Shown: positions 1 through 11,481 of the stretch, in pieces | Layout of the letters: each line of letters opens with the position of its first letter | Numbering within the stretch: the first letter of the stretch is position 1 | From: Bacillus sp. SB49 | GTDB lineage: Bacteria; Bacillota; Bacilli; Bacillales; Halobacillaceae | DNA length: 64,000 nt | Direction of reading: 5' to 3' | NCBI RefSeq assembly: GCF_000469135.2 | Contig: NZ_CP048117.1 | Span: 186,001 to 250,000, forward strand | Translations under genes and position numbers: made by a program | The notes under the pieces: model-generated | Seen by the model: the letters and a program-made list of their open reading frames with translations, nothing else | What the model was told of the DNA's origin: nothing | Database searches by the model: none

Positions 1-1210
<1,210 letters not shown>

Positions 1211-1226
1211 ATGAAGGTGATCGTTT

Positions 1227-1562
1227 TTGAACGAATCTGAGTCGAGTCCTCGAATAGGTCAAATTGTTCGTATTGTGCAGGGGCGAGAGGCAGGACAGTA
1301 TGCGGTTGTGATCGATGTGCTGGATGGCCGCTTTGTGCTGCTTGCCGACGGAGAGAAACGTAAGTATGATCGACCAAAGAGAAAGAATTTGCAACATGTT
1401 GAGCTTATGGATTTCATCTCTCCGGAAGTCCAGGACAGCCTTCTGGAAACTGGTCGTGTCACAAATGGCAAGCTTCGATTTGCCGTATCAAAATATGTCA
1501 ATGAAGCAGTGACTGATTTGAAGAAGGGAGATCAACTCGATGGCGAAAGACGATGTAATTGA
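1227..1562 (+). CDS. KOW-domain RNA-binding protein (L14e-like)
   Basis: A 111-residue protein whose first half has a KOW-type beta barrel pattern ([17 protein letters not shown] followed by a [12 protein letters not shown] strand pair), as in ribosomal proteins L14e/L24 and NusG. A homologous small ORF lies between map and infA in many Bacillaceae; its exact role is not established and ribosome or RNA binding is inferred. The start is TTG with AAGGTGATCG upstream. The last 23 bases overlap the start of infA (ATG at 1540), and the infA ribosome-binding site AAGGGAGAT lies inside this coding region. The two genes are therefore likely coupled. Confidence 0.8.
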   Translation: MNESESSPRIGQIVRIVQGREAGQYAVVIDVLDGRFVLLADGEKRKYDRPKRKNLQHVELMDFISPEVQDSLLETGRVTNGKLRFAVSKYVNEAVTDLKKGDQLDGERRCN

Positions 1563-1758
1563 AGTAGAAGGGACCGTCGTTGAAACCTTACCGAACGCAC
1601 AGTTCAAGGTTGAACTCGAGAACGGTCACTCCGTTTTAGCTCACGTATCCGGTAAAATTCGCATGCACTTCATCCGAATCTTACCAGGAGATAAGGTAAC
1701 GGTAGAACTTTCCCCTTATGATTTAACTAAAGGACGTATTACGTACCGTTATAAATAA
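1540..1758 (+). CDS. infA: Translation initiation factor IF-1
   Basis: IF-1 binds the 30S A-site during initiation. The 72-residue product is the standard length and is a single S1/OB fold. It begins [15 protein letters not shown] and has the typical [13 protein letters not shown] and ITYRYK segments. It overlaps the preceding KOW-domain ORF by 23 bp and is followed 28 bp later by rpmJ, as in the B. subtilis alpha operon. Confidence 0.98.
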   Translation: MAKDDVIEVEGTVVETLPNAQFKVELENGHSVLAHVSGKIRMHFIRILPGDKVTVELSPYDLTKGRITYRYK

Positions 1759-1771
1759 AACTCCGATCTAA

Positions 1772-1900
<129 letters not shown>

Positions 1901-1923
1901 ACTGAAGGAGGTGCACGTACCAT

Positions 1924-2289
1924 ATGGCACGTATCGCAGGAGTAGATATTCCGCGTGACAAACGCGTGGTAATTTCATTAACTTATGTATATGGAATCGG
2001 TAATTCCCTTGCTAAAGACGTACTGGCTGAAGCCGGCGTATCTGAGGATACACGTGTTCGCGATCTTACAGAGGACGAACTAGCGCAAATCCGTCAAGCA
2101 GTGGAACAGTACAACGTTGAAGGTGACCTTCGTCGTGAGAACTCTCTAAACATCAAACGTTTGATTGAGATCGGTTCTTACCGTGGTATCCGTCATCGTC
2201 GCGGTCTTCCACTTCGTGGACAAAGAACGAAAAACAACTCTCGTACACGTAAAGGCCCACGTCGTACAGTGGCTAACAAACGTAAATAA
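1924..2289 (+). CDS. rpsM: 30S ribosomal protein S13
   Basis: S13 sits in the head of the 30S subunit and contacts P-site tRNA and 23S rRNA bridges. The 121-residue product begins [14 protein letters not shown] and ends with the basic tail [14 protein letters not shown], as in Bacillus S13. A helix-hairpin-helix region (YGIGNSLA) is visible near residue 25. AAGGAGGTG is eight bases upstream. rpsK follows after 30 bp. Confidence 0.98.
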   Translation: MARIAGVDIPRDKRVVISLTYVYGIGNSLAKDVLAEAGVSEDTRVRDLTEDELAQIRQAVEQYNVEGDLRRENSLNIKRLIEIGSYRGIRHRRGLPLRGQRTKNNSRTRKGPRRTVANKRK

Positions 2290-2319
2290 TAAGCAACACA
2301 AAGGAGGTAAGCAAACTAT

Positions 2320-2715
<396 letters not shown>

Positions 2716-2740
2716 TAAGTTCTGAATAGAATTTGTCACC

Positions 2741-2860
2741 CTGTCTATAATGGGTTATGATAGCTTTTATCATCACCGCAGTAGACAGAGAAAATATGCA
2801 GTTGTCTTTTTATCGGGACTGCCTACCTGAGGAATTTCGGTTAGACCGTTTGTCTAACCG
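2741..2860 (+). other. Structured intergenic element between rpsK and rpoA
   Basis: Three nested or adjacent perfect inverted repeats lie in the 179-bp gap before rpoA. CTGTCTA (2741-2747) pairs with TAGACAG (2782-2788). This encloses ATGATA (2757-2762) pairing with TATCAT (2768-2773). Downstream, CGGTTAGAC (2838-2846) pairs with GTCTAACCG (2852-2860) around a five-base loop. A TATAAT sequence at 2746-2751 could be a -10 box, but no good -35 is seen. The element could be an mRNA stability or attenuation structure, or a processing site. No U-tract follows, so it is not a simple terminator. Confidence 0.5.
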
Positions 2861-2894
2861 GGGTTTCGACGTTTTGAAGGAGGGTTTAGTGTAA

Positions 2895-3839
2895 ATGATC
2901 GAAATTGAAAAGCCAAAGATTGAAACGGTCGAGATCAGCGATGAGTCTACTTTTGGTAAGTTCGTCGTCGAACCGCTTGAGCGTGGGTATGGTACAACTC
3001 TAGGGAACTCCTTGCGTCGTATCCTATTATCCTCACTTCCTGGCTCTGCAGTCACATCTGTTCAGATTGATGGTGTTCTTCATGAATTCTCCACTATTGA
3101 TGGAGTAGTAGAAGATGTTACAACTGTCATTCTGAATCTGAAGAAACTAGCTTTGAAGGTTTACTCCGACGAAGAAAAGACTTTGGAAATTGATGTACAG
3201 GGTGAAGGAAAAGTTACAGCGGCTGACATCACGCACGATAGTGATGTGGAAATTCTTAACCCGGATCTCCATATCGCTACACTGGACAGCAGTGCCAGCT
3301 TCCGTGCGCGCATCACTGCGGAACGCGGCCGAGGATATCGTCCGGCAGAAGGAAACAACCACGAGGATCTACCAATCGGCGTTATTCCGGTTGATTCTAT
3401 CTTTACACCGGTATCCCGTGTAACGTATCAAGTAGAGAACACAAGAATTGGTCAAACGTCTAATTTTGACAAGTTGACATTAGACGTGTGGACGGATGGC
3501 AGCATCCGCCCAGAAGAAGCAATCTCCTTAGGGGCTAAAATCTATATGGAACACCTCAATATCTTTGTCAGCCTTACTGATGAAGCTCAAAAAGCTGAAA
3601 TCATGGTTGAGAAAGAAGAGGACCAAAAAGAGAAAGTCCTTGAGATGACGATTGAAGAACTTGACCTGTCTGTACGTTCCTATAACTGCTTGAAGCGTGC
3701 TGGTATCAACACCGTGCAGGAGCTTGCGAATAAATCTGAAGAAGATATGATGAAGGTCCGTAACCTTGGTCGCAAGTCACTTGAAGAAGTGAAGCACAAG
3801 TTGGACGAGTTGGGATTAGGTCTAAGAAAAGAAGATTAA
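2895..3839 (+). CDS. rpoA: RNA polymerase alpha subunit
   Basis: The alpha subunit assembles the core polymerase and contacts UP-elements through its C-terminal domain. The 314-residue product is full length. The N-terminal dimerisation domain includes [20 protein letters not shown] near residue 35. A linker rich in E and K (about 230-245) follows, then the alpha-CTD with two helix-hairpin-helix motifs ([17 protein letters not shown] and [13 protein letters not shown]). GAAGGAGGG lies upstream of the ATG. rplQ follows, closing the operon. Confidence 0.99.
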   Translation: MIEIEKPKIETVEISDESTFGKFVVEPLERGYGTTLGNSLRRILLSSLPGSAVTSVQIDGVLHEFSTIDGVVEDVTTVILNLKKLALKVYSDEEKTLEIDVQGEGKVTAADITHDSDVEILNPDLHIATLDSSASFRARITAERGRGYRPAEGNNHEDLPIGVIPVDSIFTPVSRVTYQVENTRIGQTSNFDKLTLDVWTDGSIRPEEAISLGAKIYMEHLNIFVSLTDEAQKAEIMVEKEEDQKEKVLEMTIEELDLSVRSYNCLKRAGINTVQELANKSEEDMMKVRNLGRKSLEEVKHKLDELGLGLRKED

Positions 3840-3884
3840 TCGATATAGAACATCTAAGAGATTCAGTTAAGGGAGGGATTATCA

Positions 3885-4241
3885 ATGGCTAGAAAACTAG
3901 GACGTACAACAGATCAGCGCATGGCGTTGCTTCGCAACCTGGCGACTGACCTGATTGTTCACGAACGTTTGGAGACAACAGAAGCTAAAGCGAAAGAACT
4001 TCGCTCTGTAGTAGAGAAAATGATTACTCTTGGTAAACGCGGCGATCTTCATGCCCGTCGTCAAGCTGAAGCATTCCTTTACAACGTGAAGGCGGAAGGC
4101 GAAGAGCAAACAGCTTTGCAGAAGCTATTCTCTGAAATCGGCCCACGCTACGAAGACCGCCAAGGTGGTTATACTCGCGTGCTTAAGCTAGGCGAGCGTA
4201 AAGGCGATGGAGCGAAAATGGCGATCATTGAACTAGTTTAA
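3885..4241 (+). CDS. rplQ: 50S ribosomal protein L17
   Basis: L17 lies near the peptide exit tunnel. The 118-residue product starts [24 protein letters not shown] and ends [23 protein letters not shown], both family hallmarks. It has the Gram-positive length (about 120 residues). It is the last gene of the alpha operon and is followed by a terminator hairpin at 4258-4307. Confidence 0.98.
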   Translation: MARKLGRTTDQRMALLRNLATDLIVHERLETTEAKAKELRSVVEKMITLGKRGDLHARRQAEAFLYNVKAEGEEQTALQKLFSEIGPRYEDRQGGYTRVLKLGERKGDGAKMAIIELV

Positions 4242-4257
4242 TGAATACCATTGGGGT

Positions 4258-4307
4258 AAAAGGGCAGGAGTGAATCTCATCGCGAGGTTACATCCAGCCC
4301 TTTTTTT
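4258..4307 (+). terminator. Terminator after rplQ
   Basis: AAAGGGC (4259-4265) can pair with GCCCTTT (4297-4303) across a loop that has some internal pairing, and a run of T follows. It marks the end of the ribosomal/rpoA operon. Confidence 0.65.
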
Positions 4308-4418
4308 ATACACAATTATCGCTTGCTGACGAATAGGAGACTACTCGTCAGCAGTCGTTTGCGGGGAATAGTGTCATATTTCCTGGGAAATAGTCAGTTG
4401 AGCAGAGGAGGAACACAG

Positions 4419-5258
4419 ATGGGAGAGAGACAAGTCGAGTTTCGGAATGTATCCTTTCGTTATCAGGAGGACATGCCGTGGGTTTTAAATGACGTTAGCT
4501 TCACGCTTGGCCCGAATGAATGGGTAGCCATTATCGGACATAACGGCTCCGGGAAATCGACGATTGCCAAGCTTATGAACGGGCTATTATTTCCTCAAGA
4601 AGGGGAAATATTAGTGGATGGTCAGGCGGTAACGCAGGAGAGCGTATGGGAAGTCAGGAAGAAGGTCGGTATGGTCTTCCAAAACCCTGATAACCAATTC
4701 GTTGGAACCACGGTTCGTGATGATGTCGCTTTCGGGATGGAGAATCACGGTATGCCCAGAGATTTGATGCAGCAGAGAATCAAAGACAGCCTTGCTTCAG
4801 TCCGTATGCAGGAGTATGAGCGTCACGAGCCCCACCGTTTGTCCGGAGGGCAGAAGCAGCGCGTGGCGATTGCGAGTGTGCTTGCTGTATCACCGGCTTT
4901 CATCATCCTGGATGAAGCGACCGCTATGCTGGATCCGAAAGGTCGGAAAGAGATCATGGAAACGGTCCGTGATGTTCAACGGGAAAGAGACTTATCCTTG
5001 ATCACTATAACGCACGACCTTCATGAGGTGACCCAGGCATCCCGGGTAATCGTCATGAATAAAGGACAGGTATGGATGGAAGGAACTCCGAGAGAGGTCT
5101 TTTCAAAGAAAGATAACTTAACCGAAATTGGCTTAGATACTCCATTTGTCAGTAAATTGGCAGATCACCTGAAGACAGAAGGTGTGATGCTTTCTCGTGA
5201 GCCACTCAATCACCAGGAGTTATTGGAGGAATTATGGACATCACGTTCGACCATGTAA
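4419..5258 (+). CDS. ecfA1: ECF transporter ATPase EcfA1
   Basis: One of two ATPases that energise energy-coupling-factor vitamin importers, working with EcfA2, EcfT and exchangeable substrate-binding S proteins encoded elsewhere. The 279-residue product has Walker [10 protein letters not shown] (residues 40-48), the Q-loop FQNPDNQF, signature LSGGQKQR and Walker [12 protein letters not shown]. The start at 4419 is preceded by GAGGAGGAA. An in-frame ATG at 4323 would add a 32-residue extension unlike the family, so it was not used. The 3' end overlaps ecfA2 by 25 bp, indicating coupling. Confidence 0.95.
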   Translation: MGERQVEFRNVSFRYQEDMPWVLNDVSFTLGPNEWVAIIGHNGSGKSTIAKLMNGLLFPQEGEILVDGQAVTQESVWEVRKKVGMVFQNPDNQFVGTTVRDDVAFGMENHGMPRDLMQQRIKDSLASVRMQEYERHEPHRLSGGQKQRVAIASVLAVSPAFIILDEATAMLDPKGRKEIMETVRDVQRERDLSLITITHDLHEVTQASRVIVMNKGQVWMEGTPREVFSKKDNLTEIGLDTPFVSKLADHLKTEGVMLSREPLNHQELLEELWTSRSTM

Positions 5259-6106
5259 GTTACGTCTATCAACCGAACAGCCCGTTCGAGCATAAAGCAT
5301 TGGATGATCTATCCTTCGAAATACCTTCCGGCTCTTTTGTCGCCGTCATCGGTCATACAGGATCGGGGAAATCCACGCTGATCCAACACTTAAATGGACT
5401 GCTTCAGCCTACGAGCGGAAACGTTCAAATCGGCGACTACAAGCTTACGGCTGGAGAGAAGAATAAAGATTTGAGAAATCTGCGGGAGAGTGTCGGAGTT
5501 GTGTTCCAGTATCCCGAACATCAGTTGTTTGAAGAAACGGTTGCGAAGGATATCGCGTTCGGTCCCCAGAACTTCGGGGTGGAACAGAAAGAAATCGATC
5601 GCAGAATCAAGGAAGCTGTAGAAGCTACCCATCTCCCGGAGGAATTGTTGGAACGTTCTCCTTTCGATTTAAGTGGTGGACAGATGCGCAGGGTGGCCAT
5701 ATCCGGGGTGCTCGCAATGAATCCGCGTGTCCTTGTATTGGATGAACCGACGGCCGGGCTCGACCCGCGCGGGCAGAAGGAAATTATGAATATGTTTTCC
5801 AATCTCCATAAAGAGAAGGAATTGACGACGATCCTCGTCACTCACAGTATGGAAGACGCGCTCTCCTATGCGGATTACATTCTTATTATGAATCACGGGA
5901 AGCTCTATATGGAAGGTGCCCCGTTGGATATATTTAAGCAGAAGGACGCTTTGGAGCAGGTGCAGCTCGATGTACCGGAAGTGATTCAGTTCCTTGCCAA
6001 AGTTAATGAGAAGTTCGGATGGGATATGGAATACAAAGGAGAAACCATGGAGGAATTGGCAGCTCTTCTTGCTGATAAAGGGAGAGGGGGTGCCGCTCGT
6101 GAGTAG
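5234..6106 (+). CDS. ecfA2: ECF transporter ATPase EcfA2
   Basis: Second ATPase of the ECF module; it forms a heterodimer with EcfA1 on the cytoplasmic face of EcfT. The 290-residue product has Walker [11 protein letters not shown]-loop FQYPEHQLF, signature DLSGGQMRR and Walker [12 protein letters not shown], followed by the H-loop VTHSMED. TTGGAGGAATT precedes the ATG inside the end of ecfA1. It overlaps ecfT by eight bases. No S component is present nearby, so this is the shared (group II) type of module. Confidence 0.96.
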   Translation: MDITFDHVSYVYQPNSPFEHKALDDLSFEIPSGSFVAVIGHTGSGKSTLIQHLNGLLQPTSGNVQIGDYKLTAGEKNKDLRNLRESVGVVFQYPEHQLFEETVAKDIAFGPQNFGVEQKEIDRRIKEAVEATHLPEELLERSPFDLSGGQMRRVAISGVLAMNPRVLVLDEPTAGLDPRGQKEIMNMFSNLHKEKELTTILVTHSMEDALSYADYILIMNHGKLYMEGAPLDIFKQKDALEQVQLDVPEVIQFLAKVNEKFGWDMEYKGETMEELAALLADKGRGGAARE

Positions 6107-6896
6107 TTCGATGATCATCGGGCAGTACATTCCTACGGATTCCTTTATCCACCGGCTGGACCCCCGCTCGAAAATCGCGTTGATCTTCTTTTTTGTCATC
6201 GTTGTATTTTTTGCTAATTCTGTTTGGAGTTACGGGGTTCTTGCTGTCTTTGCTGTCGGGAGCGCTCTCCTGTCTAAAGTGCCGTTTCGGTATATTATGA
6301 AAGGGTTGAAGCCGGTTTGGTTCCTGATTATTTTCACGTTCCTGCTCCACTTGTTTGTCACGAGACAAGGGGAGGTCGCTTTTTCTGTGTTCGGATGGAA
6401 CGTGTATGAAGAAGGATTGATCCAAGGGGCAGCTATCTCTCTTCGATTCTTTCTTTTGATTCTGGTCACATCCCTGCTTACATTGACAACGACACCGATT
6501 GAAATAACCGATGCTATTGAAGATCTACTCGGTCCTTTGAAGAAGGTTCGATTCCCTGTCCATGAGCTGGCGTTAATGATGTCCATTTCCCTGCGTTTTA
6601 TCCCGACACTTATGCAGGAAACAGAAAAAATATCAAAAGCACAGGCTTCCAGAGGAGTAGACTTCCGTACAGGTCGTTTTAAGGACCGTGTAAAGGCTGT
6701 CGTCCCTTTGCTTGTCCCACTATTCGTCAGCGCTTTTAAGCGTGCAGAAGAGCTCGCTATGGCGATGGAAGCAAGAGGATACCAGGGCGGTGAAGGCAGG
6801 ACGAAGCTGAGGGAACTCCGCATCGGCCGAATCGACGTCTTTACGTATGTCGTTTTTGCTGTTGTGGTCCTTGTGCTCTTCCTCACCAGAAGCTGA
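6099..6896 (+). CDS. ecfT: ECF transporter transmembrane subunit EcfT
   Basis: Membrane scaffold that couples the two ATPases to the substrate-binding S component. The 265-residue product has hydrophobic segments at roughly residues 25-60, 65-90, 105-130 and a C-terminal helix ([14 protein letters not shown]). Two Ala-x-Gly type coupling motifs are visible: QASRGVDF and MEARGYQG. The GTG at 6099, preceded by GAGAGGGGG, was chosen. The open frame extends back to 5994, but that part lies inside ecfA2 and does not look like a membrane protein. It overlaps the ecfA2 stop by eight bases. Confidence 0.93.
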   Translation: MSSSMIIGQYIPTDSFIHRLDPRSKIALIFFFVIVVFFANSVWSYGVLAVFAVGSALLSKVPFRYIMKGLKPVWFLIIFTFLLHLFVTRQGEVAFSVFGWNVYEEGLIQGAAISLRFFLLILVTSLLTLTTTPIEITDAIEDLLGPLKKVRFPVHELALMMSISLRFIPTLMQETEKISKAQASRGVDFRTGRFKDRVKAVVPLLVPLFVSAFKRAEELAMAMEARGYQGGEGRTKLRELRIGRIDVFTYVVFAVVVLVLFLTRS

Positions 6897-6913
6897 AAAG
6901 GGAGGACTGGAAG

Positions 6914-7657
6914 ATGCAGCGTATGAAGTTCACCCTGCAGTATGACGGTACGGCCTATGCCGGGTATCAGGTACAGCCGAACGGTAATACGATTCAGGCG
7001 GAGCTGGAGAAAGCACTGGCAAAAATCCATAAAGGAGAAACGGTCAAAGTGACTGCCTCCGGAAGGACCGATGCCGGCGTTCATGCCATGGGGCAGGTTA
7101 TACATTTCGACACACCGCTTTCCATTCCGGATGAGAATTGGAAGAGGGCCGTCAACTCTCTGCTTCCGGATGATATTATGATCACTCATTCAGAAGCAGT
7201 TCCGGAGGATTTCCATGCCCGTTACGGGACCGTAGGGAAAGAATACCGGTACTATGTATGGAATGACAGGGACAGACAGCTGTTCAAGCGCCATCATACG
7301 TATCACGTGAAGGCAGAGCTTGATATGGCTGCGATGAAGGAGGCGTGCCGGCTGTTGGAGGGAGAACATGACTTTACGTCTTTTTGTTCTCCGAAGACAG
7401 ATATTAAAGGCGACAAAGTCCGGACGATTTATGAAGCATCCATCCGGAAAGAAGGGGCAGAGATCGTGTTCCTGTTCCGAGGCTCCGGCTTCCTTTATAA
7501 TATGGTCCGGATTCTTGTCGGTACACTTTTGGAGGTAGGGCGGCATGAGAGAGAGCCTGCTTCCATCCCAAGAATTCTTGCTGCAATGGATCGGGCTGCC
7601 GCCGGGAAAACAGCTCCTCCACAAGGGTTATTTCTCTGGGAAGTTTTTTACCAATAA
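6914..7657 (+). CDS. truA: tRNA pseudouridine(38-40) synthase TruA
   Basis: Converts uridines 38-40 of the tRNA anticodon arm to pseudouridine. The 247-residue product has the catalytic aspartate in SGRTDAGVHA (D53), the N-terminal YDGTAYAGYQ motif and the C-terminal FLYNMVRILVGTLLEVG motif. GGGAGGACT lies upstream of the ATG. It follows ecfT by 17 bp, as in B. subtilis, and precedes the separately promoted rplM-rpsI pair. Confidence 0.97.
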   Translation: MQRMKFTLQYDGTAYAGYQVQPNGNTIQAELEKALAKIHKGETVKVTASGRTDAGVHAMGQVIHFDTPLSIPDENWKRAVNSLLPDDIMITHSEAVPEDFHARYGTVGKEYRYYVWNDRDRQLFKRHHTYHVKAELDMAAMKEACRLLEGEHDFTSFCSPKTDIKGDKVRTIYEASIRKEGAEIVFLFRGSGFLYNMVRILVGTLLEVGRHEREPASIPRILAAMDRAAAGKTAPPQGLFLWEVFYQ

Positions 7658-7696
7658 AAGTTATTAAAAAAACAACGATTCCAGGTGTGCACGCCC

Positions 7697-7726
7697 TTGA
7701 CATTTGGCTGTAGGGTGTTATATTAT
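7697..7726 (+). promoter_or_regulatory. Promoter of rplM-rpsI
   Basis: TTGACA at 7697-7702 is followed after 16 bp by TATATT at 7719-7724 (or after 18 bp by TATTAT at 7721-7726). This is a strong sigma-A type promoter placed about 120 bp before rplM. Confidence 0.75.
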
Positions 7727-7734
7727 ATTCTATG

Positions 7735-7835
7735 GCATTTTATTTCTATACCACGGTTAGCCCCGGAAATCTAATCGTATTTGAGATAAATGATAAAGTA
7801 GTTACGAAGTCTATGTGAAATTAAACAATTCAGGA
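7735..7835 (+). promoter_or_regulatory. rplM leader, probable L13 autoregulatory leader
   Basis: The transcript from the promoter at 7697 has a leader of about 110 nt. It holds an 8-bp stem, ACGGTTAG (7753-7760) with CTAATCGT (7771-7778), one G-U pair, around the loop CCCCGGAAAT. Ribosomal protein L13 leaders are known upstream of rplM in Firmicutes. The assignment here rests on position and the visible stem, not on a covariance search. Confidence 0.5.
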
Positions 7836-7846
7836 GGGAAACAGAT

Positions 7847-8284
7847 ATGCGCACAACTTTCATGGCAAATGAAAACAACGTTGAACGTAAATGGTATGTT
7901 GTGGATGCTGCAGGGCAAACACTTGGCCGTTTAGCGAGCGAAGTTGCTGCGATCCTTCGCGGTAAACATAAACCAACTTACACACCACACGTTGATACAG
8001 GTGATCATGTCATTATCATCAACGCAGGTGAAATCCAACTTACAGGTAACAAGATCAACGATAAGATCTACTACCGTCACTCCAACCACCCAGGTGGATT
8101 GAAGTCCCGTACAGCTAACGAAATGCGTACGAAATACCCTGAGCAAATGCTTGAGCTTGCTGTTAAAGGTATGCTTCCTAAAGGAAGTCTTGGACGTAAA
8201 ATGGGCAAGAAACTTCATGTTTTCGCTGGAGCTGAGCACAAGCATGAAGCACAAAAACCAGAAGTTTATGAACTTCGCGGATAA
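7847..8284 (+). CDS. rplM: 50S ribosomal protein L13
   Basis: L13 is an early-assembly protein of the 50S subunit. The 145-residue product begins [20 protein letters not shown]. It contains [17 protein letters not shown] and ends [13 protein letters not shown], matching Bacillus L13 almost throughout. CAGGAGGGAA precedes the first ATG. The in-frame ATG five codons later is less well placed. Co-transcribed with rpsI 19 bp downstream. Confidence 0.98.
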   Translation: MRTTFMANENNVERKWYVVDAAGQTLGRLASEVAAILRGKHKPTYTPHVDTGDHVIIINAGEIQLTGNKINDKIYYRHSNHPGGLKSRTANEMRTKYPEQMLELAVKGMLPKGSLGRKMGKKLHVFAGAEHKHEAQKPEVYELRG

Positions 8285-8303
8285 TTAAAGGAGGTAATCT
8301 AAA

Positions 8304-8696
8304 GTGGCACAAGTACAATATACAGGTACTGGACGTCGTAAGAGCTCCACTGCTCGCGTACGCCTTGTTCCAGGAACTGGTCGTGTAGTAGTAAACAAAC
8401 GTGATGCTGAAGACTTTTTCCCATACGAAACACTTCGTGTAATTCTGAAGCAGCCTCTAGCTGTTACGGAAACAGAAGGTAACTACGATGTACACGTAAA
8501 CGTACATGGTGGTGGATTCACTGGACAAGCTGGTGCGATCCGTCACGGAATCGCTCGTGCTCTTTTACAAGCGGATCCTGAATACCGTACAACACTTAAA
8601 CGCGCTGGTCTATTGACTCGTGACGCACGTATGAAAGAACGTAAGAAATACGGTCTTAAAGGTGCACGTCGCGCTCCACAATTCTCCAAGCGTTAA
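8304..8696 (+). CDS. rpsI: 30S ribosomal protein S9
   Basis: S9 reaches the P-site tRNA with its C-terminal tail. The 130-residue product has [16 protein letters not shown] at the start and the basic tail [16 protein letters not shown]. The start is GTG with AAAGGAGGT upstream. In B. subtilis the next genes are ybaJ/ybaK and cwlD. Here a sugar-alcohol PTS operon lies between rpsI and cwlD. Confidence 0.98.
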   Translation: MAQVQYTGTGRRKSSTARVRLVPGTGRVVVNKRDAEDFFPYETLRVILKQPLAVTETEGNYDVHVNVHGGGFTGQAGAIRHGIARALLQADPEYRTTLKRAGLLTRDARMKERKKYGLKGARRAPQFSKR

Positions 8697-8710
8697 TCGT
8701 ACGAACGTAC

Positions 8711-8749
8711 AAAAGCCATCTTTCCCAAGAGGAAGGATGGCTTTTTTTT
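8711..8749 (+). terminator. Terminator after rpsI
   Basis: AAAAGCCATC-T-TTCC pairs with GGAA-G-GATGGCTTTT around CAAGA and is followed by a T-run. Strong rho-independent terminator ending the rplM-rpsI operon. Confidence 0.9.
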
Positions 8750-8913
8750 GTTTGCAAACTTTCTGTATTTACGTTCGTTTGCTTTAGGATTAATCATCGT
8801 AACTCAATTGTGTTCATCCCTATGATGTACATGAACAGCTCACTATCTTGGGATGAAAGCGGATACAACGCGGTTGTTTCAGGTGCTACAATGAAATCGT
8901 GGAGGGAGGATAG

Positions 8914-10953
8914 ATGGTGGAACTCAATGAGAGAAGTCACAGGATTCTTCAAGAAATAGTAGGCAACCCCAGGGTCACCAGTACGACGCTCGAAAAGAAA
9001 TACCAACTGACAAGAAGGCAGCTTGGCTACAGTTTCAATAAGATTAATGATTGGCTTGCATCACACCGCCTTCCTGAAATAGAGCGTACCAGACAAGGAC
9101 AGTTCATTATCGACCACTCGATTTTCGCGCAGGTCAATAAGGATCAGAAACCTGAAATGGATGCCGTCGTCTTGTCTGAGGAGCAGCGCGTTTCCTTGAT
9201 TATTCTCATGCTCCTTACTCGGAGGGAGCTGTCGTTGAATCACTTCACCTATGAACTCGACTTCAGTAAGAATACCATCTTGAGTGATATGAAACAGGCG
9301 CAGTCATTCCTTGACAGGTACCATATAACCATTAACTATTCGAGGAAGTCTGGATACGTATTGGAAGGACCGGAAATTCAGATTCGCCGTGTTCTCCATA
9401 AGGTTGTTAGTGACTGGATAGCCTTGAATGGTTCAGGAAAAGTGGAAGCCATGACTTTGTTGTCACCGGATGATTTGAGCAGATATAAGGATATCATTGA
9501 TGCGTTTGAAGAAAAGCTCAACATTCAGTTTACAGACGAAAAAATGGAAGCGCTACCTTATTTGCTGGCACTAAACATTAGAAGAATGGAAGACGGATAT
9601 ATCATTGAGTCTTTATCCGGGAACCATCAAGACATCATCCGGTCTGAAGAATATCGAGCGGTCGGAGATATATTGAAAGAGCATATCACCCATGAAGAGC
9701 GTCTCCTCTTAAGTCTCTATCTCTTAACCACCAATGTGTATCGATCCGAAGAGCTTGCACCGACAGATCCATTAACGACGCTGCCCCCGGTTATAGAACA
9801 AATGATCCGTCTTTTTGAACGGGGCGCCTGCGTTCATTTTCATAATAGAAGCCTTTTATCGGATAAGCTGTTCCAGCACATCCGACCTGCTTATTACAGG
9901 ATCAAGTATGGACTGACAGAGACGCAGGTGATTCATGATTCGATTACGGAAGAATTAAAAGAAGTGCACCATTTGGTCAGACGCTCTGTGCGTCCATTGG
10001 AGAGGTACATCGGGGCCGACATTCCTGATAATGAATTGTCTTTTATGACGATGTTAATCGGCGGTTGGATGACGCGGCAGGGAGAGAGCATGAAAGAGAA
10101 AGTAAAAGCTGTTGTCGTCTGTCCTCAAGGCGTGTCCGTCTCACGACTGTTGTTTAATCAATTGTCGGAGTTGTTTCCTGAATTTGTTTTCCTCGACTCT
10201 TTGTCGGTCCGAGAGTATTGGAGGTGTGAGTTGGATTACACGCTTGTTTTCTCTACCTCACCGCTAGAAGGAGAGGATAAAGTCATTCAATGCAAACCAT
10301 ACCTTGATCAGGACGATCGACTGCGGTTAAGAAAGCAGGTCATGATGGAGGTTCAAGGTTATGTGATGAATGATATCCGTGTGGATCACTTGATGGATAT
10401 TATCCGCAATCACACAACGATCCACGATGAGAAAGCTTTGAAGGAAACGTTGAGCGTTTATGTGCATCGAGAAGAGGAATCAGTAATCAAGCAGAGGGTG
10501 GAGAGCGTTCCGCTTCACCTGGAAGATTTCCTTCCGATCGATCACATTCAAGTAGTGGAATATGTGGACTCTTGGGAGAAAGCACTGTCTATTGCATCCG
10601 AACCGTTGATCAGGCATGGCTTTATCAAACAAAGTTATGTCGAGGCGATGCGGCAGCAGGTGAGAGATCCATACATCATCATCGCCCCGCACGTTGCTAT
10701 TCCCCATGCAGCGCCTGAAGATGGTGTAGCACGAACCGGAATGAGTTTGTTGGTCGTCCGTTCAGGTGTTTCGTTTAATACAGAGGAGACCGTTCATATG
10801 ATGGTCGTGATCGCGGCGGTGGATAAGAAGAAGCATATGAACGGTTTGATGCAGTTATTGAGCTTAGCCGGGCAGGAGGAAGATCGGGAACGCCTCATTC
10901 GTGAGGGGAAACCTAAAGATATACAGGAAGTGATCATGCGTCATTCTGTGTAG
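8914..10953 (+). CDS. PRD-containing PTS regulator (MtlR/LicR type activator)
   Basis: A 679-residue transcriptional activator controlled by PTS phosphorylation. Order of parts: two N-terminal helix-turn-helix domains (about 1-160, e.g. VTSTTLEKKYQLTRRQLGYS), PRD1 (about 180-285), PRD2 (about 290-395, with FQHIRPAYYRIKYG), an EIIB-like domain with cysteine C403 in VVVCPQGVS, and an EIIA-like domain with H598 in AIPHAAPED. This architecture belongs to DNA-binding MtlR-like activators, not to the short RNA-binding BglG antiterminators. It is the first gene of the polyol operon and probably activates it. The start ATG is preceded by GTGGAGGGAGG. The own promoter was not clear. Confidence 0.88.
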   Translation: MVELNERSHRILQEIVGNPRVTSTTLEKKYQLTRRQLGYSFNKINDWLASHRLPEIERTRQGQFIIDHSIFAQVNKDQKPEMDAVVLSEEQRVSLIILMLLTRRELSLNHFTYELDFSKNTILSDMKQAQSFLDRYHITINYSRKSGYVLEGPEIQIRRVLHKVVSDWIALNGSGKVEAMTLLSPDDLSRYKDIIDAFEEKLNIQFTDEKMEALPYLLALNIRRMEDGYIIESLSGNHQDIIRSEEYRAVGDILKEHITHEERLLLSLYLLTTNVYRSEELAPTDPLTTLPPVIEQMIRLFERGACVHFHNRSLLSDKLFQHIRPAYYRIKYGLTETQVIHDSITEELKEVHHLVRRSVRPLERYIGADIPDNELSFMTMLIGGWMTRQGESMKEKVKAVVVCPQGVSVSRLLFNQLSELFPEFVFLDSLSVREYWRCELDYTLVFSTSPLEGEDKVIQCKPYLDQDDRLRLRKQVMMEVQGYVMNDIRVDHLMDIIRNHTTIHDEKALKETLSVYVHREEESVIKQRVESVPLHLEDFLPIDHIQVVEYVDSWEKALSIASEPLIRHGFIKQSYVEAMRQQVRDPYIIIAPHVAIPHAAPEDGVARTGMSLLVVRSGVSFNTEETVHMMVVIAAVDKKKHMNGLMQLLSLAGQEEDRERLIREGKPKDIQEVIMRHSV

Positions 10954-10992
10954 TGTCCGGAACAATATTTTATGGATAATGTGGTGAATAGG

Positions 10993-11481
10993 ATGAGTAA
11001 TGTTTATTTTAATGAATCAGTCATTTTATTAGATCTGGATGCGGGATGCAAGGAAGAAGTGCTCGAGGCAATGAGTAGGAACCTTGTGGATTTAAAGTTG
11101 GTCAAGGAGAGTTTTCCACCCGCCATCATCCGAAGGGAAGAGGAATATGCAACAGGGTTACCGACTGCCGGAGTCGCTGTCGCTATTCCGCATACCGATG
11201 TGGAGCATGTGCTCCGGAAGACGATAAGTGTGGGAGTACTGAAAGAAGCAGTGGAGTTCGGTGTAATGGGGGATGGAGAGGAAACGATCCCAGTCCGTAT
11301 TGTCTTTCTGTTGGCTATGGACGAAGCCCACTCCCAGCTTTCTTTGCTTCAACAGCTCATGGGAGTTTTTCAAAACGAAGAAATTTTACGATTGATCCTG
11401 GAAGAAAAAAACAAATCAGGCATCCGGCGTTTATTGGAACAGAAACTTGCGTTTGATGCTATAGAAGGAGAGAAATCATAA
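10993..11481 (+). CDS. gatA: PTS EIIA component, galactitol/pentitol family
   Basis: Phosphocarrier that takes phosphate from HPr and hands it to EIIB. The 162-residue product is a mannitol/fructose-type EIIA fold. The phospho-accepting histidine is H67 in VAIPHTDVEH, after the TGLPTAGVA segment typical of GatA. The open frame begins at 10972, but the ATG at 10993 gives the usual family start (MSNVYFNES) and has GTGGTGAATAGG ahead of it. The stop overlaps the gatB start by one base. The gene symbol follows the galactitol family; the real substrate may be a pentitol. Confidence 0.85.
   Translation: MSNVYFNESVILLDLDAGCKEEVLEAMSRNLVDLKLVKESFPPAIIRREEEYATGLPTAGVAVAIPHTDVEHVLRKTISVGVLKEAVEFGVMGDGEETIPVRIVFLLAMDEAHSQLSLLQQLMGVFQNEEILRLILEEKNKSGIRRLLEQKLAFDAIEGEKS

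Noticed and set aside
6230-7189. 319-codon minus-strand open frame across ecfT and truA
   Set aside because: Antisense shadow of two well-supported genes with no domain or start signal.
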